Positions 1 through 8,905 are shown, counted from the first letter of the stretch. The stretch is DNA of 64,000 nucleotides from Rhizobium phaseoli (GCF_003985125.1 NZ_ML133578.1:62001-126000); one strand, 5' to 3'. Notes: a model not told the origin generated them from the sequence alone. Made by a program: numbers and translations.

Positions 1-23
1 GCTGGTGGCATGGGTCGGCGGGC

Positions 24-593
24 TCAGCGGCGGACGCGGTAGCGGATGTGCGTGGCCTCGGGTGTATCGATCACCCGAACGATCTCCAACTCGACGCGCG
101 ATGGTAAGACTTCGAACATTCGGCGGCCACATCCGAACAAGACTGGAACCTGGTGTATTTGCAGTTCGTCGAGCACGCCAGCTTCCAGTGCCCGTTGCGC
201 CGTATACGCGCCAAGCACCAACACGTCCCGGTGCCCGGCGGCGGCCTTCGCCTGCGCCATTGCGCTCGCGATCCCGTCGCTTAGGTATTTGACCAACGGA
301 TAATTCGCGACGGATGGCCCGGGCGGCCTGTGACTGGGCACGAAGATCGGGACACCGTTATTGTCGCCGCCCCAGTGATCGACTTGCTCGATGGTTCGCC
401 GACCCGCCAAAATCGCACCTGGGGCGTTCCACTCGTCCCACAATTCTCCGACCGGCCCGGTTGGCCGGGAAAAATCCCCGTACCAATCGTGCAGCCGCAT
501 AAAGTCGTCGCCGCCAGGATTGCCCACTTCATCGTTGGGTCCCGCGATATACCCGTCCACTGACATGGACATGAAGAGCACTGATTTAGACAC
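24..593 (-). CDS. Dihydrofolate reductase family protein (RibD C-terminal fold)
   Basis: The 189-residue product opens with a strand followed by SMSVDGYIAG, the N-terminal signature of the DHFR/RibD C-terminal-domain family, and later has LAGRRT and a V-L-G-A-Y motif of the NADPH-binding fold. These proteins are cytoplasmic pyridine-nucleotide-dependent reductases; the substrate of this type is usually unknown. The reading frame runs upstream to 695, but I chose the GTG at 593 because AGGAG sits seven bases before it and the family signature starts right after it. It stands alone, with an SRAP gene divergent from it. Family assignment is firm, function is not. Confidence 0.85.
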   Translation of the reverse strand: MSKSVLFMSMSVDGYIAGPNDEVGNPGGDDFMRLHDWYGDFSRPTGPVGELWDEWNAPGAILAGRRTIEQVDHWGGDNNGVPIFVPSHRPPGPSVANYPLVKYLSDGIASAMAQAKAAAGHRDVLVLGAYTAQRALEAGVLDELQIHQVPVLFGCGRRMFEVLPSRVELEIVRVIDTPEATHIRYRVRR

Positions 594-895
594 TTTGATC
601 TCCTGTGGTCTTTTTGCGAATTGGGGCGGCGGGAATTCGCTCTCGCGGGCGGTCTTGATGTGCCAAGGACGCTCTCGCGACGCTGACGCCGACATCCCGA
701 ATACTTATTTTGAGTACTGCCCTATCTCACCAGGAGCCGAACCATGTCGAGCCGACTGGTTTGGTCCGGCTCATAACCAGCGAACCCTATTCCATCACCA
801 CAATGGGACCAGACAGCTTGGGCGTGATTAGCGGCAATTTGACCTCCAGCCGGAAACGCATAGGCTGTCCGCAAACGCGCAACGGAGGCCGCCGC

Positions 896-1669
896 ATGTG
901 CAATCTCTACCGCATGGAGGACAAGGACTGGGTCAGCAAATGGGCCCAGGACGCCGAAAGCCTGATCAATCTGATGCCCGCATACCAGATGAACCCGGAC
1001 CAGATTGGCCCGATCGTGCGTAACACCGCCGACGACCGCAAGCAGCTTGTGCATGCGCGGTGGGGAATGCCGTCGCCGTTTTTCGCGATCAAGCAGGCAG
1101 CTGAAGCCCGGGCCGAGAAATTGCGGCAGAAGGGCAAGCCCGTCGATATGGAAATGCTCATCCGGATGGAGCCCGATAAGGGGACCACCAACATCCGAAA
1201 TCTCAATCTTCCGCATTGGAAGAAATGGTTCGGCGTCCAGAGCCGCTGCATCGTTCCGGTGACCAGCTTCGCCGAACCGGACCCTGCCAGCAAACAGGAC
1301 GGCGGAAACACCCCGAACGCTTGGTTCGCTCGTGATGAGAGCAAGCCGCTCATGTTCTTTGCGGGTGTGCACGTCTCCCAATGGCAAAGCGTCAGGAAGG
1401 TGAAGGACGGCCTGACGACCGACGATCTCTATGCCTTCTTGACGACCGATCCCAACGACGTCGTCAAGCCGATCCATCAGAAGGCGATGCCAGTTCTCCT
1501 GCTGACACAGGAAGAGGTTGATGTTTGGATGCATGCACCTTGGGAGGAAGCGAAGGCGCTGGCCCGGCCGCTGGGGAACGAACAGATTATGGTAACGTCA
1601 CGGGAGCCTTATGGTTCGACCATTGTCACCACTTCGGGGGAGCCGGCGTCGGAGCCGACACTTTTCTGA
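896..1669 (+). CDS. SOS response-associated peptidase family protein (SRAP, HMCES/YedK type), copy 1
   Basis: The 257-residue protein begins MCNLYRM: Cys2, exposed after removal of Met1, is the catalytic residue that forms a thiazolidine crosslink with abasic sites in single-stranded DNA in HMCES/YedK proteins. WGMPSPF, the RCIVP strand, and the HQKAMPVLL block near residue 200 fit the SRAP fold. The start at 896 is fixed by Cys2, although the frame is open 62 codons further upstream. A second SRAP gene lies at 6493. Role by family: shielding abasic sites in DNA. The family is certain; why the region carries two copies is not known. Confidence 0.9.
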   Translation: MCNLYRMEDKDWVSKWAQDAESLINLMPAYQMNPDQIGPIVRNTADDRKQLVHARWGMPSPFFAIKQAAEARAEKLRQKGKPVDMEMLIRMEPDKGTTNIRNLNLPHWKKWFGVQSRCIVPVTSFAEPDPASKQDGGNTPNAWFARDESKPLMFFAGVHVSQWQSVRKVKDGLTTDDLYAFLTTDPNDVVKPIHQKAMPVLLLTQEEVDVWMHAPWEEAKALARPLGNEQIMVTSREPYGSTIVTTSGEPASEPTLF

Positions 1670-2069
1670 GCCCGCACGTCGTTAAGCGATCTCTTGCCGG
1701 GATCGATTAATAGTGTGCTTCCATCTCGGAGCCGCTTGCCTTGTATCCGCGAAGGCCACTCACTGCTTTATTGGTTTCGCTTCCGCTCATGGGATGCCGG
1801 GGCGTGAGCGCAACGGTCCGTTTTAAGGCAATTGCATTGGCGACGGTTGACGGCCAGCCTGTTGAAAGCTCCTCAGTAATGGAAGTTTCTTGTTCGAAGG
1901 TGATTCAGAACCTGATCGGCAATGGGGGATCGCCCGCCTTTCCGGCGAGGCATTGATCTTCGATTTTGGGGGCAAGGGCAGACCTCGAAACGGCAACATG
2001 GGGATGTTGCTCCGCCAAACCACTGAGTAGTACTGTTAGCGTCTCGCAACCCCGCTACGGGAGCATATC
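1670..2069. other. Intergenic stretch without a recognisable gene
   Basis: About 400 bases between the SRAP gene and a damaged hypothetical gene. Short frames exist on both strands but none has a ribosome-binding site or recognisable protein. I see no clear promoter or terminator here. Confidence 0.5.
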
Positions 2070-2530
2070 ATGCCAGAACCGCAGCCTTTCGCAATTCTCG
2101 CCCCTGTCCCTTTGGTTCACCTTGAATCCAGCGCGGAGGTGCTGGTCGCGCAGGTGTCGGTCGCGTTCGGTTCCAATAGCTACGAGGTATTCAACAAGGT
2201 GGATGGGCTTAGGGATGGCAACCGGGTACGCGTTCTGATCTACGTCTCTCACGAGGGTGCCGAGGCCCAACCAAGCTACATGGTGAAATGGCGTGGCTGG
2301 TATGTGGGTCAGGTGTGGAATGATGACGGCCGACACCCCGAAGAGAAGTTCCGTCCGCCCTCAGCGACACGCCTTCGTGGATGACGTTTTGGCATGTCTC
2401 CGAACTCGAGGAGATGGACAATAAGCACTGGTTTCCAATCAGCAAGGTTCCCAAGTTCAAAGGCGGCTGGACGAAATTGAAGCCCCCGCGCGGTCCGGTT
2501 CTAGTGGGGTTGCCTTCCGCGTTGGAATAG
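2070..2530 (+). pseudogene. Frameshifted conserved hypothetical gene
   Basis: A frame starting at ATG 2070, preceded by GGGAG, encodes about 100 residues and hits TGA at 2382-2384. In the next frame, coding-like sequence continues at once (SWMTFWHVSELEEMDN and a Lys/Pro-rich tail) to TAG at 2530. The simplest reading is a one-base deletion near 2365-2375 that split a gene of about 153 codons. I do not recognise the family: the protein is soluble, with no signal peptide or membrane segment. A sequencing error would explain it equally well. Confidence 0.55.
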
Positions 2531-2560
2531 GCAACCGATGATCTCGACTAATCGACAGCC

Positions 2561-3403
2561 TTGTCGTGCTTCCATCTGGTCAGAAAGAGGGAACTGGCCA
2601 CGCCGACCGCAGTTACGGCGTCGGCGACGGCCTGTCATACGAAATCCAAAACATGGTTACTCGCGGAGATGGCAGCAGATGAGCCGCGACCGAGGACTTG
2701 CTACCCTCGGAGCGACGCGACCGGCCTCCACGGGCACTGGCTGCTCGACGACAGTGAGCGCTGCGATACCCGCCTCATGGGCCGCACGCAGGAACGCGTC
2801 CCGAAATTGCTCCGGAGCGATCTGACCGAACTGATCCACTACCTCGACAGTGAAGGCAATGCACGTTCCAGTGCCGATCCCGACGACTGCGGCCGGCTGT
2901 TCGTGGACGGTCTGGTGGTGATGAAATACATGGAGGGCGGACCGCCCGAGACGCAGTCCGACTGGCGTCGCGTGACCGACACGCTCCGCGAGCTGCATCG
3001 GTTGACACAGGGCTGGCCGCAGCGCCCAGGCTGGCGATCGTCGACCGATCTCCTGCATGCCGAAACCGGAACGAGGATCGACCTTTCCGCAATGCCGCCC
3101 GAGGGCGTTATCCGATGCCGGGCAGCGTGGGCGCGGCTCATCGGGCGTCAGACATGCGTTGTCCACGGCAACCCCAACAGTCCTGCCAACGTTCGCATGA
3201 CCGCCGATCGGGTGGCGTTGATCGACTGGCACGAGTCACATGTCGACGTGCCCGACCTCGACCTGGTCCTGCCCGGGAACGCCGCCGGTCTCGACGATGG
3301 TGGGCACGACAACGCCGCGCAAGCGTCAGCCGCATGGGAGGCCACCGTCTGCTGGCAAGACGAGTACTCCGTCAAGCGACTCGCCGAAGTTCGAGCGGTC
3401 TGA
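2561..3403 (+). CDS. Phosphotransferase-fold protein (APH/ChoK-like), possibly missing part of its N-lobe
   Basis: The C-terminal half has the kinase landmarks of the aminoglycoside/choline phosphotransferase superfamily: a catalytic loop VHGNPNSPANV (near residue 205) and ALIDWHES as the metal-binding DFG equivalent. The usual catalytic Asp of HGD is Asn here, a substitution that may lower or change activity. The N-terminal about 60 residues look unlike an APH N-lobe and the leftmost start is a TTG without a ribosome-binding site; an ATG at 2669 is an alternative. Either the N-terminus is eroded or the true start is internal. Substrate unknown; a second phosphotransferase-fold gene lies at 9017. 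Confidence 0.6.
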   Translation: MSCFHLVRKRELATPTAVTASATACHTKSKTWLLAEMAADEPRPRTCYPRSDATGLHGHWLLDDSERCDTRLMGRTQERVPKLLRSDLTELIHYLDSEGNARSSADPDDCGRLFVDGLVVMKYMEGGPPETQSDWRRVTDTLRELHRLTQGWPQRPGWRSSTDLLHAETGTRIDLSAMPPEGVIRCRAAWARLIGRQTCVVHGNPNSPANVRMTADRVALIDWHESHVDVPDLDLVLPGNAAGLDDGGHDNAAQASAAWEATVCWQDEYSVKRLAEVRAV

Positions 3404-3575
3404 GCAGTTTCGGCGTAAGCGCCTTTTGCCTCGCACCTTCACCACGCCCGTTGTGCCGTTTCGAAGATCACCGCTGTGACAGGCGAGTGGCCTTTCTCCA
3501 GCTTTACTTCATCTTCCGAAACCGCATGTTCGGCCGTAGGGTACGACCATGAAAGAGGGATGTACGGAGGTGCCA

Positions 3576-4310
3576 ATGATCGTAGCGCAGATTTCCGATA
3601 TTCACGCTGCACCGAGTAACGACAACCTGCTGCGGCTCAACCGCGCATTGTCGTGGCTTTCCGCGCTTGAGCCGGATGCGCTTGTCGTGTCGGGAGACCT
3701 AATTGATGATGACTGGACCGATGGTTACGCTGCGATAGCAGCCCGTCTTGAAGCCTTGAATTGTCCGTTCATGTTGGTGCCGGGTAACTCCGACGATCGG
3801 CAATTCATGCGAACCGCTTTCGCGACACGTTATGGAGCGGTTGACGACTGCGACGCCATGCATTTCCGCGCGCAGATCGGAGGGCTCGGGTTAGTGGGAA
3901 TTGACACCTGCCTACCCGGTACTTCGGCGGGCGACGTTGTCCAGCATCTTGCTTGGCTAGAACGAGTACTGGAGGAGCCAGCCTCATGCCCCACGCTTCT
4001 CTTCGCGCATCACCACTTCGTGCCAAGCGGAATCGCGCCGATGGATGCGGTGATCGCGGAGGGTAAAGCCGAGCTTGGTGACTTGTTGACCCGGCGCTCT
4101 CTTGCGCCAATCGCTATATCCTCGGGCCATGTCCATCGGCCAATGAGTGCCATGTTGGCGGGAATCCCAGCACATATCTGTGGCTCGATCTGCCCAGCTA
4201 ACCCGCTATGGTTCGGGGGCCGGAATATTCCCGGCGTGAACGAGCCACCGATGATCATGGTTCATCGTCTCACTGGCGATGGACTGGTAAGCAGTCACGT
4301 CGCCGTCTGA
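3576..4310 (+). CDS. Metallophosphoesterase (calcineurin-like, CpdA/Icc type)
   Basis: The 244-residue cytoplasmic protein has the full metallophosphoesterase metal-ligand series: SDIHAAP at the N-terminus, VVSGDLIDD, PGNSDD (His of the usual GNHD replaced by Ser), FAHHHFVPSG and SSGHVHRPM. This fold hydrolyses phosphomonoesters or diesters with a di-metal centre; CpdA-like members cleave cyclic nucleotides. Start at 3576 is chosen because GGAGG lies just upstream and the protein begins directly at the first beta strand (MIVAQISDIH); an in-frame ATG at 3549 is weaker. The GNSD change is seen in some family members. Substrate not deducible. Confidence 0.85.
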   Translation: MIVAQISDIHAAPSNDNLLRLNRALSWLSALEPDALVVSGDLIDDDWTDGYAAIAARLEALNCPFMLVPGNSDDRQFMRTAFATRYGAVDDCDAMHFRAQIGGLGLVGIDTCLPGTSAGDVVQHLAWLERVLEEPASCPTLLFAHHHFVPSGIAPMDAVIAEGKAELGDLLTRRSLAPIAISSGHVHRPMSAMLAGIPAHICGSICPANPLWFGGRNIPGVNEPPMIMVHRLTGDGLVSSHVAV

Positions 4311-4323
4311 ACGGCAATCGACT

Positions 4324-4569
4324 TCATGGACGAGCAACGAGAGTTCCTCGGTGGTTCACCGGCAACGCCCCAGTCATAGCGTCCACACTCAAAGCGTTGA
4401 CGCCGCCACGATGGGATAAATGTCCCGTCGAACTCTGGGGAACCCAAACCCGTGCTGGCGCACGGGGACCTGATGAAAGTGCGAGACTGCCGACAATGGC
4501 GGCCATAGCGATCAAGATGACGACGATCGGGAAGCCGATGCGAGACCGTTTTTCTTCATGATAGATCAT
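4324..4569 (-). CDS. Small single-pass membrane protein, hypothetical
   Basis: An 81-residue frame with GGGAG before its ATG. After a charged start (MIYHEEKRSR) comes one hydrophobic segment of about 20 residues (roughly 12 to 31), then a Pro/Ser/Arg-rich tail that probably faces the periplasm. It lies downstream of, and on the same strand as, the DUF1236 gene at 4621. No family is recognised. The ribosome-binding site and clean membrane segment support it, but it could be spurious. Confidence 0.45.
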   Translation of the reverse strand: MIYHEEKRSRIGFPIVVILIAMAAIVGSLALSSGPRAPARVWVPQSSTGHLSHRGGVNALSVDAMTGALPVNHRGTLVARP

Positions 4570-4620
4570 TGAATACTCCCGTCCCCGGCGGCGGCAAAAG
4601 CCCCGCCGGGGAACAGCCGG

Positions 4621-5448
4621 TTATACCTCGATAATGTAGACAATCGTCAGCGCATCAGGATCGACAATGACGATCCGACCATCCGCAAGGACGAAGAATC
4701 GGTAGCCTTCGTATTGCGGGACTATCTTCACAACGCGCGGCGGCAGCCTTTCAAGGCGGACCTTCTTCGGTATTTTCGTTCCGACAGAGACCGTGAAATC
4801 GACTTCCTTCACCGGAGCAACATGAACTTCCTTCACCACCGTTCGAATTTCGGTCTGCTGCTCGACGGAGATGTTGACGTTGGTTTCGGAAGAACTCTTG
4901 CTGGTCGTCGACGCGTTCTGATCGGTTGACTGCTTCGATGCATCACCGCTTTGCGTGGTGCTGCCACTGCTCGTTCCCTCAGCCGGCTTGGCATTCTGCG
5001 TGCTGCTCTTCGAGCCTGTGGTGGCCGAGCCACTGGTGTCCGTAGTGCCAGACTTGGTGGTGGCTTTCTGTTCTGTAGTCGTGCTCCCGCTGGCGTCTGT
5101 CGAACCTGGCTTGGTTTCTGTCGAAGACTTCCCGGACGCGCTTCCGCTCGTCGACGTGTTGTCGTTCGAAGGTTGCTGGGCGCTCTTTTGCGTGTCGGAA
5201 CCTTGACCTGCTTTCTGCTGCGATGACTGACCCTTGCCCTGCGGGCAGGCTCCCGAAGCGTCTGGCGTACAGTCGGTGCCGGTGCTCTTGCCGCTGGTAC
5301 CAGAGCCGGATTGTGTGTCCGACTGCGAGCCGGACTGGGCCTGGCCGGTCTTCTGTGTGTCCTGCTGGGCTGTGGCCGGCAGCGTTGCGAGCGGCGATAC
5401 GCCGAGCGAGAGCGCCGCGATCAGAATGGCGAGATGGCTGCTTTTCAT
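4621..5448 (-). CDS. Secreted DUF1236 protein with long Ser/Thr/Gly/Lys low-complexity region
   Basis: The 275-residue precursor has a signal peptide (MKSSHLAIL to about residue 28, ending ATAQQ), then about 150 residues rich in Ser, Thr, Gly, Gln and Lys, and a C-terminal DUF1236 domain (KIPKKVRLERLP, FFVLADGRIVIVDP). DUF1236 proteins of rhizobia are periplasmic or surface proteins of unknown function. Start at 5448 is picked because GGAG precedes it and it begins the signal peptide; an upstream in-frame ATG at 5481 would put charged residues ahead of it. A short DUF1236 paralogue lies directly upstream at 5548. The low-complexity part may be a flexible wall-spanning linker (inference). Confidence 0.85.
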   Translation of the reverse strand: MKSSHLAILIAALSLGVSPLATLPATAQQDTQKTGQAQSGSQSDTQSGSGTSGKSTGTDCTPDASGACPQGKGQSSQQKAGQGSDTQKSAQQPSNDNTSTSGSASGKSSTETKPGSTDASGSTTTEQKATTKSGTTDTSGSATTGSKSSTQNAKPAEGTSSGSTTQSGDASKQSTDQNASTTSKSSSETNVNISVEQQTEIRTVVKEVHVAPVKEVDFTVSVGTKIPKKVRLERLPPRVVKIVPQYEGYRFFVLADGRIVIVDPDALTIVYIIEV

Positions 5449-5547
5449 GATCGATCTCCGAGATTTGGACACGCGATGCAATCCGCATTCTCGTGCGGTG
5501 CATGCGTGCCCTTGTTGTTGGAAGGGGCGGCTCGAGCCGCCGGTCGG

Positions 5548-5847
5548 TCACTTGACGACCTGGATCACCTTCCGCGTGGAAGGCTCGACGATCACACGCT
5601 CATCGTTGACGATCGCGTATGCATATGTCGGGTCATCGGGAATTGGCGTCACGACCACCGTTTCCGGCAGCGGCTGCCCGACGACAACCTTCTCCTTCAC
5701 CACGACGCGTTCAGTCGGGGCGGGAGCCTTTTGAACAAAGGTCACAACCTTCTCCGGCGGTGTTGCAATGACTGTCGTAGATTGCGCAAAGGCGGATGCC
5801 GACGCCAACAGGACACCGACGGAAATTCCTAGTGCTTTGATTTTCAT
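5548..5847 (-). CDS. Short secreted DUF1236 protein
   Basis: The 99-residue precursor has a clear signal peptide (MKIKALGIS to the AFAQ cleavage site near residue 22) followed almost at once by a DUF1236-like C-terminal domain (YAIVNDERVIVEPSTRKV). Strong AGGAGG ribosome-binding site. It is the compact paralogue of the next gene on the same strand, about 100 bases downstream, and the two may be co-transcribed. Periplasmic; function unknown. Confidence 0.85.
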   Translation of the reverse strand: MKIKALGISVGVLLASASAFAQSTTVIATPPEKVVTFVQKAPAPTERVVVKEKVVVGQPLPETVVVTPIPDDPTYAYAIVNDERVIVEPSTRKVIQVVK

Positions 5848-5987
5848 CTGATCTTCCTCCTTGATGCGGTTAGGTCCGCTCTAGGCCGAACCGGGAAAGG
5901 GAGGAAGTGTTCCCGGGGTGGGACTTCGTACCGGGGCTTGGCCCGACCTTGGTCCCTGGTCCTATTGAGCGCCGGGCACTGACATCA

Positions 5988-6254
5988 TTAGGGCGGTGGG
6001 AAGCGGCTCAACATTCTGTCCTGGACATTTTCCGACCCTACGATCGTCGCTGCAATCGCGATGATTTTGTCGCGATCCGCGGCCTTTGATATGTAGCCTT
6101 CGAGCAGAACGACGGGGCCGAGCATTCTGATTTCGACGGCGCTGCTGTCAACATCCGGATCGGCGGCAAGGGTTGCCGAGATGGTCGCGATTGTCGCCGC
6201 CGTACTGTGGCCTTCCGGACAGTGCTCCCCATGATTGTTGGGGCCAAACTTCAT
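5988..6254 (-). CDS. BON-domain protein
   Basis: About 88 residues forming one BON-type alpha/beta unit: the pattern AATIATISATLAADPDVDSSAVEIR, then VVLLEGYIS and DKIIAIAATIVGSENV, gives the helix-strand-strand-helix-strand order and the conserved Gly of BON (bacterial OsmY and nodulation) domains. These bind phospholipid membranes or act as envelope adaptors. No signal peptide is visible, so it may be cytoplasmic. Start MKFGPNN at 6254 was chosen for its GGAACGAG-like ribosome-binding site; ATG 6287 is possible. Confidence 0.75.
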   Translation of the reverse strand: MKFGPNNHGEHCPEGHSTAATIATISATLAADPDVDSSAVEIRMLGPVVLLEGYISKAADRDKIIAIAATIVGSENVQDRMLSRFPPP

Positions 6255-6492
6255 TTTCTCGTTCCTGTTCCGCCGTGCCCCTCCCATGGACCCTCATTTT
6301 GCCTCAAAAACAATATGTGTAGCGGCCGTAAGGTTGCCAGCCCGACTTAGGTCCCCCGTCTGAGTGACCATAATCTGTGGCGAATGCCCGAATGACCACA
6401 GGGGAGATTGGAAAATGCTGAAGACCGCCATCTATTGACGTGGAGCACCGACAGCCAGATCGGCCGCCCAGGAATAAGTACGAGATTTTCGA

Positions 6493-7227
6493 ATGTGCCG
6501 TCGCGTCTATATCAATCGTTCGTTTGAAGAGCTGGCCGAAAGTTTTAGCTTCGCTAGGCGAGGTAACGTCGACGATCTTGGCGGCCGACTGCCGAGATAC
6601 AACGGTGGCCCCGCAGAGGTGTACCATGTCATCATTCAAGACGCTGAGCGCCAGCGGGATCGTCCAAAGCCTGCCATCGCCATTGCTCGTTGGGGCTTCA
6701 TTCCGTCATGGATGGACCGGCCGCGTCGTCAGCCGCCCGTCCACGCTCGGAGTGAAGATATAGCTTTGAACGAGCTATTCCAGGACGCTTACCGATCGCG
6801 CCGCTGCCTGATCCCGGTAAGCGGTTTCTTCGAATGGCTGGACATCTCCGGGACTGACAAGAAACAACCCTACGCGATCGCCATGAAAGACCGGTCGATG
6901 TTCGCGCTGGCAGGCATTTGGGACATATGGCGTCATCCTGCCGGCATCGATATCCGAAGCTTCGCCGTCGTCACCTGCCCCGCGAATGAGATGATGGCGA
7001 CGATCCACGATCGGATGCCTGTCGTGCTTCGTCCCGAGGATTACAGGCGCTGGCTGTCACCAGACCCAAACCCAAGCGAGCTAATGAAGCCCTTCGATGA
7101 CGACGCGATGACGATGTGGCCTATTGCCCGGCGCGTATTGACTATCAGAAGGGTAGGGCCGGAGGTCATAAATCCCGTTGACCTGAGCGCCAACCAGGTT
7201 CGCAGTAGGATTACTAAGTTCAGATAA
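6493..7227 (+). CDS. SOS response-associated peptidase family protein (SRAP), copy 2
   Basis: The 244-residue protein begins MCRRVY with the catalytic Cys2, and shows the SRAP signatures RWGFIPSWM, ARSEDIA, RRCLIPVSGFFEW, FAVVTCPAN and IHDRMPVVL. The last block carries the His of the active site, and the Glu of GFFEW is the second catalytic residue. It follows the canonical YedK layout more closely than the SRAP gene at 896, so the two are divergent paralogues rather than a recent duplication. Role by family: abasic-site DNA-protein crosslink formation. A terminator-like hairpin follows. Confidence 0.92.
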   Translation: MCRRVYINRSFEELAESFSFARRGNVDDLGGRLPRYNGGPAEVYHVIIQDAERQRDRPKPAIAIARWGFIPSWMDRPRRQPPVHARSEDIALNELFQDAYRSRRCLIPVSGFFEWLDISGTDKKQPYAIAMKDRSMFALAGIWDIWRHPAGIDIRSFAVVTCPANEMMATIHDRMPVVLRPEDYRRWLSPDPNPSELMKPFDDDAMTMWPIARRVLTIRRVGPEVINPVDLSANQVRSRITKFR

Positions 7228-7311
7228 ATTGACGATCTTCCGAACTGTGTCATCCTGCTACCTATCCGCCCCTCGGTGCCGCATCGCTAATAAGGCGGCA
7301 TCACCCTGATG

Positions 7312-7340
7312 CAAGATGCCCCCTTCTGCGGGGCATCTTG
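7312..7340. terminator. Hairpin between convergent SRAP and esterase genes
   Basis: A perfect 11-bp stem (CAAGATGCCCC paired with GGGGCATCTTG) and 7-base loop sits between the convergent genes ending at 7227 and 7406. It is followed by a short T-containing stretch and probably ends transcription from the left. Confidence 0.6.
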
Positions 7341-7405
7341 TCGTTTCGGGTGCCGGCAATTCAGGACGATTTCGCAGGGACCAGAGCGTGCAATCGCCGA
7401 CAAGA

Positions 7406-8344
7406 CTATCTCGAGCTTTCAAGGCGGCGGTCGCCGCTCAGAAGGTCCAGCCAGGCCAGCGATACTTTCTCCGCGCCGGAGCCCCCGATGTGGCAATCGT
7501 CGTAGCGGTCGTCTCCATCGAGCAGCGCGTCAGAATCCACGCCCTCTCGGATGCCGTGGCCGCTTTTCGACAGGGCCAGCTGCGCCCGCACGATCGCATT
7601 GTCCGGAATATGCTCCTTGAAGCCGCCGTTGCTCGGTTCGAGGCATTTCGATGCGATCGAAATGTAAACGGGTGCTTCGATGCCGTGCTGACGCAATGTG
7701 TCGACCATCGACATGAACTGGTCCTGATAGGCCTCCGTGGTGGTGCCCATAACGAGGTCTTTTTCTCCTTGCACCCAGAGGACGCTCGTTACCCGGTGGC
7801 CGGAATCCTGAAGCTGTTTCATTGTATCGACCAGCACTGGATTGAGGTCACCGCCTTTCGCCCATCGTGCGACCTCGGAGCCGGAATAGGCGAGCGGTAC
7901 GAGGATGACGCTGTCATTTTGGCCCGAGGCGATCAGTTCGTTCCCAAGACGCGTCCAATACTCTCCCTTGGTATCGGTCGATCCAAGAAGTGGCGAGGCC
8001 GCGACGAAGCACCGCTTGTCAAAGGCGTTTACAACGCGAGCGCCATAATTTGACCGGTACCGTTGCCCACCGTCGTTGGCGGCGTTCGATTGGCCTAGAA
8101 TGAGTAGGACAGCAGTTCGATCGGTTTGAACCGGGCAGGGCACAGCCGATTTTGTTTCATCGCCGATGAGTCGCTCCTTGTCGTCGAAGGTATAACGGCT
8201 TGGAGCCGCCGGCTTCTCGCCGCCAACTGTTTTCTTCAGCGCGGAAAGTTGCGGCCAAGGAAATATCTCATGTCTCGCGCTCTCGCCGCCGACAAAGTAC
8301 AGGGCGATCAAAGCCGCCAGACCGACTACTATTGTTTTGCGCAT
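7406..8344 (-). CDS. SGNH/SASA-type acetylesterase-like exported protein
   Basis: The 312-residue protein has an N-terminal hydrophobic signal or anchor (MRKTIVVGLAALIALYFVGG), then the SASA (sialate O-acetylesterase) fold: LLILGQSNAAN with the nucleophilic Ser near residue 90, the VLWVQGEKD block, and a C-terminal DDCHIGGSG that supplies the Asp-x-x-His of the catalytic triad. It likely removes acetyl groups from an extracellular or periplasmic sugar. Start 8344 is preferred over ATG 8365 because AAAGGTAA precedes it. No polysaccharide genes are nearby, so the substrate is open. Confidence 0.75.
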   Translation of the reverse strand: MRKTIVVGLAALIALYFVGGESARHEIFPWPQLSALKKTVGGEKPAAPSRYTFDDKERLIGDETKSAVPCPVQTDRTAVLLILGQSNAANDGGQRYRSNYGARVVNAFDKRCFVAASPLLGSTDTKGEYWTRLGNELIASGQNDSVILVPLAYSGSEVARWAKGGDLNPVLVDTMKQLQDSGHRVTSVLWVQGEKDLVMGTTTEAYQDQFMSMVDTLRQHGIEAPVYISIASKCLEPSNGGFKEHIPDNAIVRAQLALSKSGHGIREGVDSDALLDGDDRYDDCHIGGSGAEKVSLAWLDLLSGDRRLESSR

Positions 8345-8623
8345 GTCGTTACCTTTAAAGATCATCCGAGGACGTTGAGCCTAGTTTGACCCTGTCAAAG
8401 CTGCTCACGCCATGAAGGTTACTTTTACCTCAGCAACATCTGCTTGCTCGGGCATCCTAAGAAAGAGATCGTCTGGCTGCCACCCCGACCTAAGTCCGGG
8501 ATACCACCGGGCGTCAGCCGATGTAATGCCCCTCGTCTTTGTTGAAATGCCATCGGGAAGGTTTTAAGGAATTTTCGCAGCAGACGGCGAACGCTCCTTG
8601 CGAGAATAAGAGGGACTCGTAGT

Positions 8624-8905
8624 ATGCCGAGGCTCGGCTTAGTGAACTGGCGAAGGAACGATGACTTCGCTCCGTTGGTGCTGGTGATGAATGGCCAGGA
8701 AAAGAACAGGCTGGTGCGATCACTCGGCGAGGTCGCCAAGGCTCTCATCGTCGCTTGGCCGGGCGACGATGGCAAGGAGTATATGGATGCTGTGAAGACG
8801 TGCCTGGATGCCATCTACGGCAATATCCCGGCCGAGGCCGCTCGTGACGCACTCATTCGCGCCGCGGAGGAAGCCGGCATCCCAGTGATTGCCGCCGTTC
8901 ATTGA
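8624..8905 (+). CDS. DUF982 small protein
   Basis: A 93-residue protein matching the rhizobial DUF982 pattern: an N-terminal strand pair (APLVLVMNGQ), a helix ending ALIVAWPGDDG, then KTCLDAIYGNIPAEAARDALIRAAEEAGI. DUF982 proteins occur in many copies in Rhizobium genomes, often on plasmids, and have no known function. It is probably soluble and cytoplasmic. The ribosome-binding site (GGGAC) is modest. Confidence 0.75.
   Translation: MPRLGLVNWRRNDDFAPLVLVMNGQEKNRLVRSLGEVAKALIVAWPGDDGKEYMDAVKTCLDAIYGNIPAEAARDALIRAAEEAGIPVIAAVH

Noticed and set aside
4208..4561. A plus-strand frame of 117 codons after the metallophosphoesterase
   Set aside because: It is Arg-rich, overlaps the end of the phosphoesterase and has no ribosome-binding site. 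The opposite-strand small membrane protein is the better candidate.
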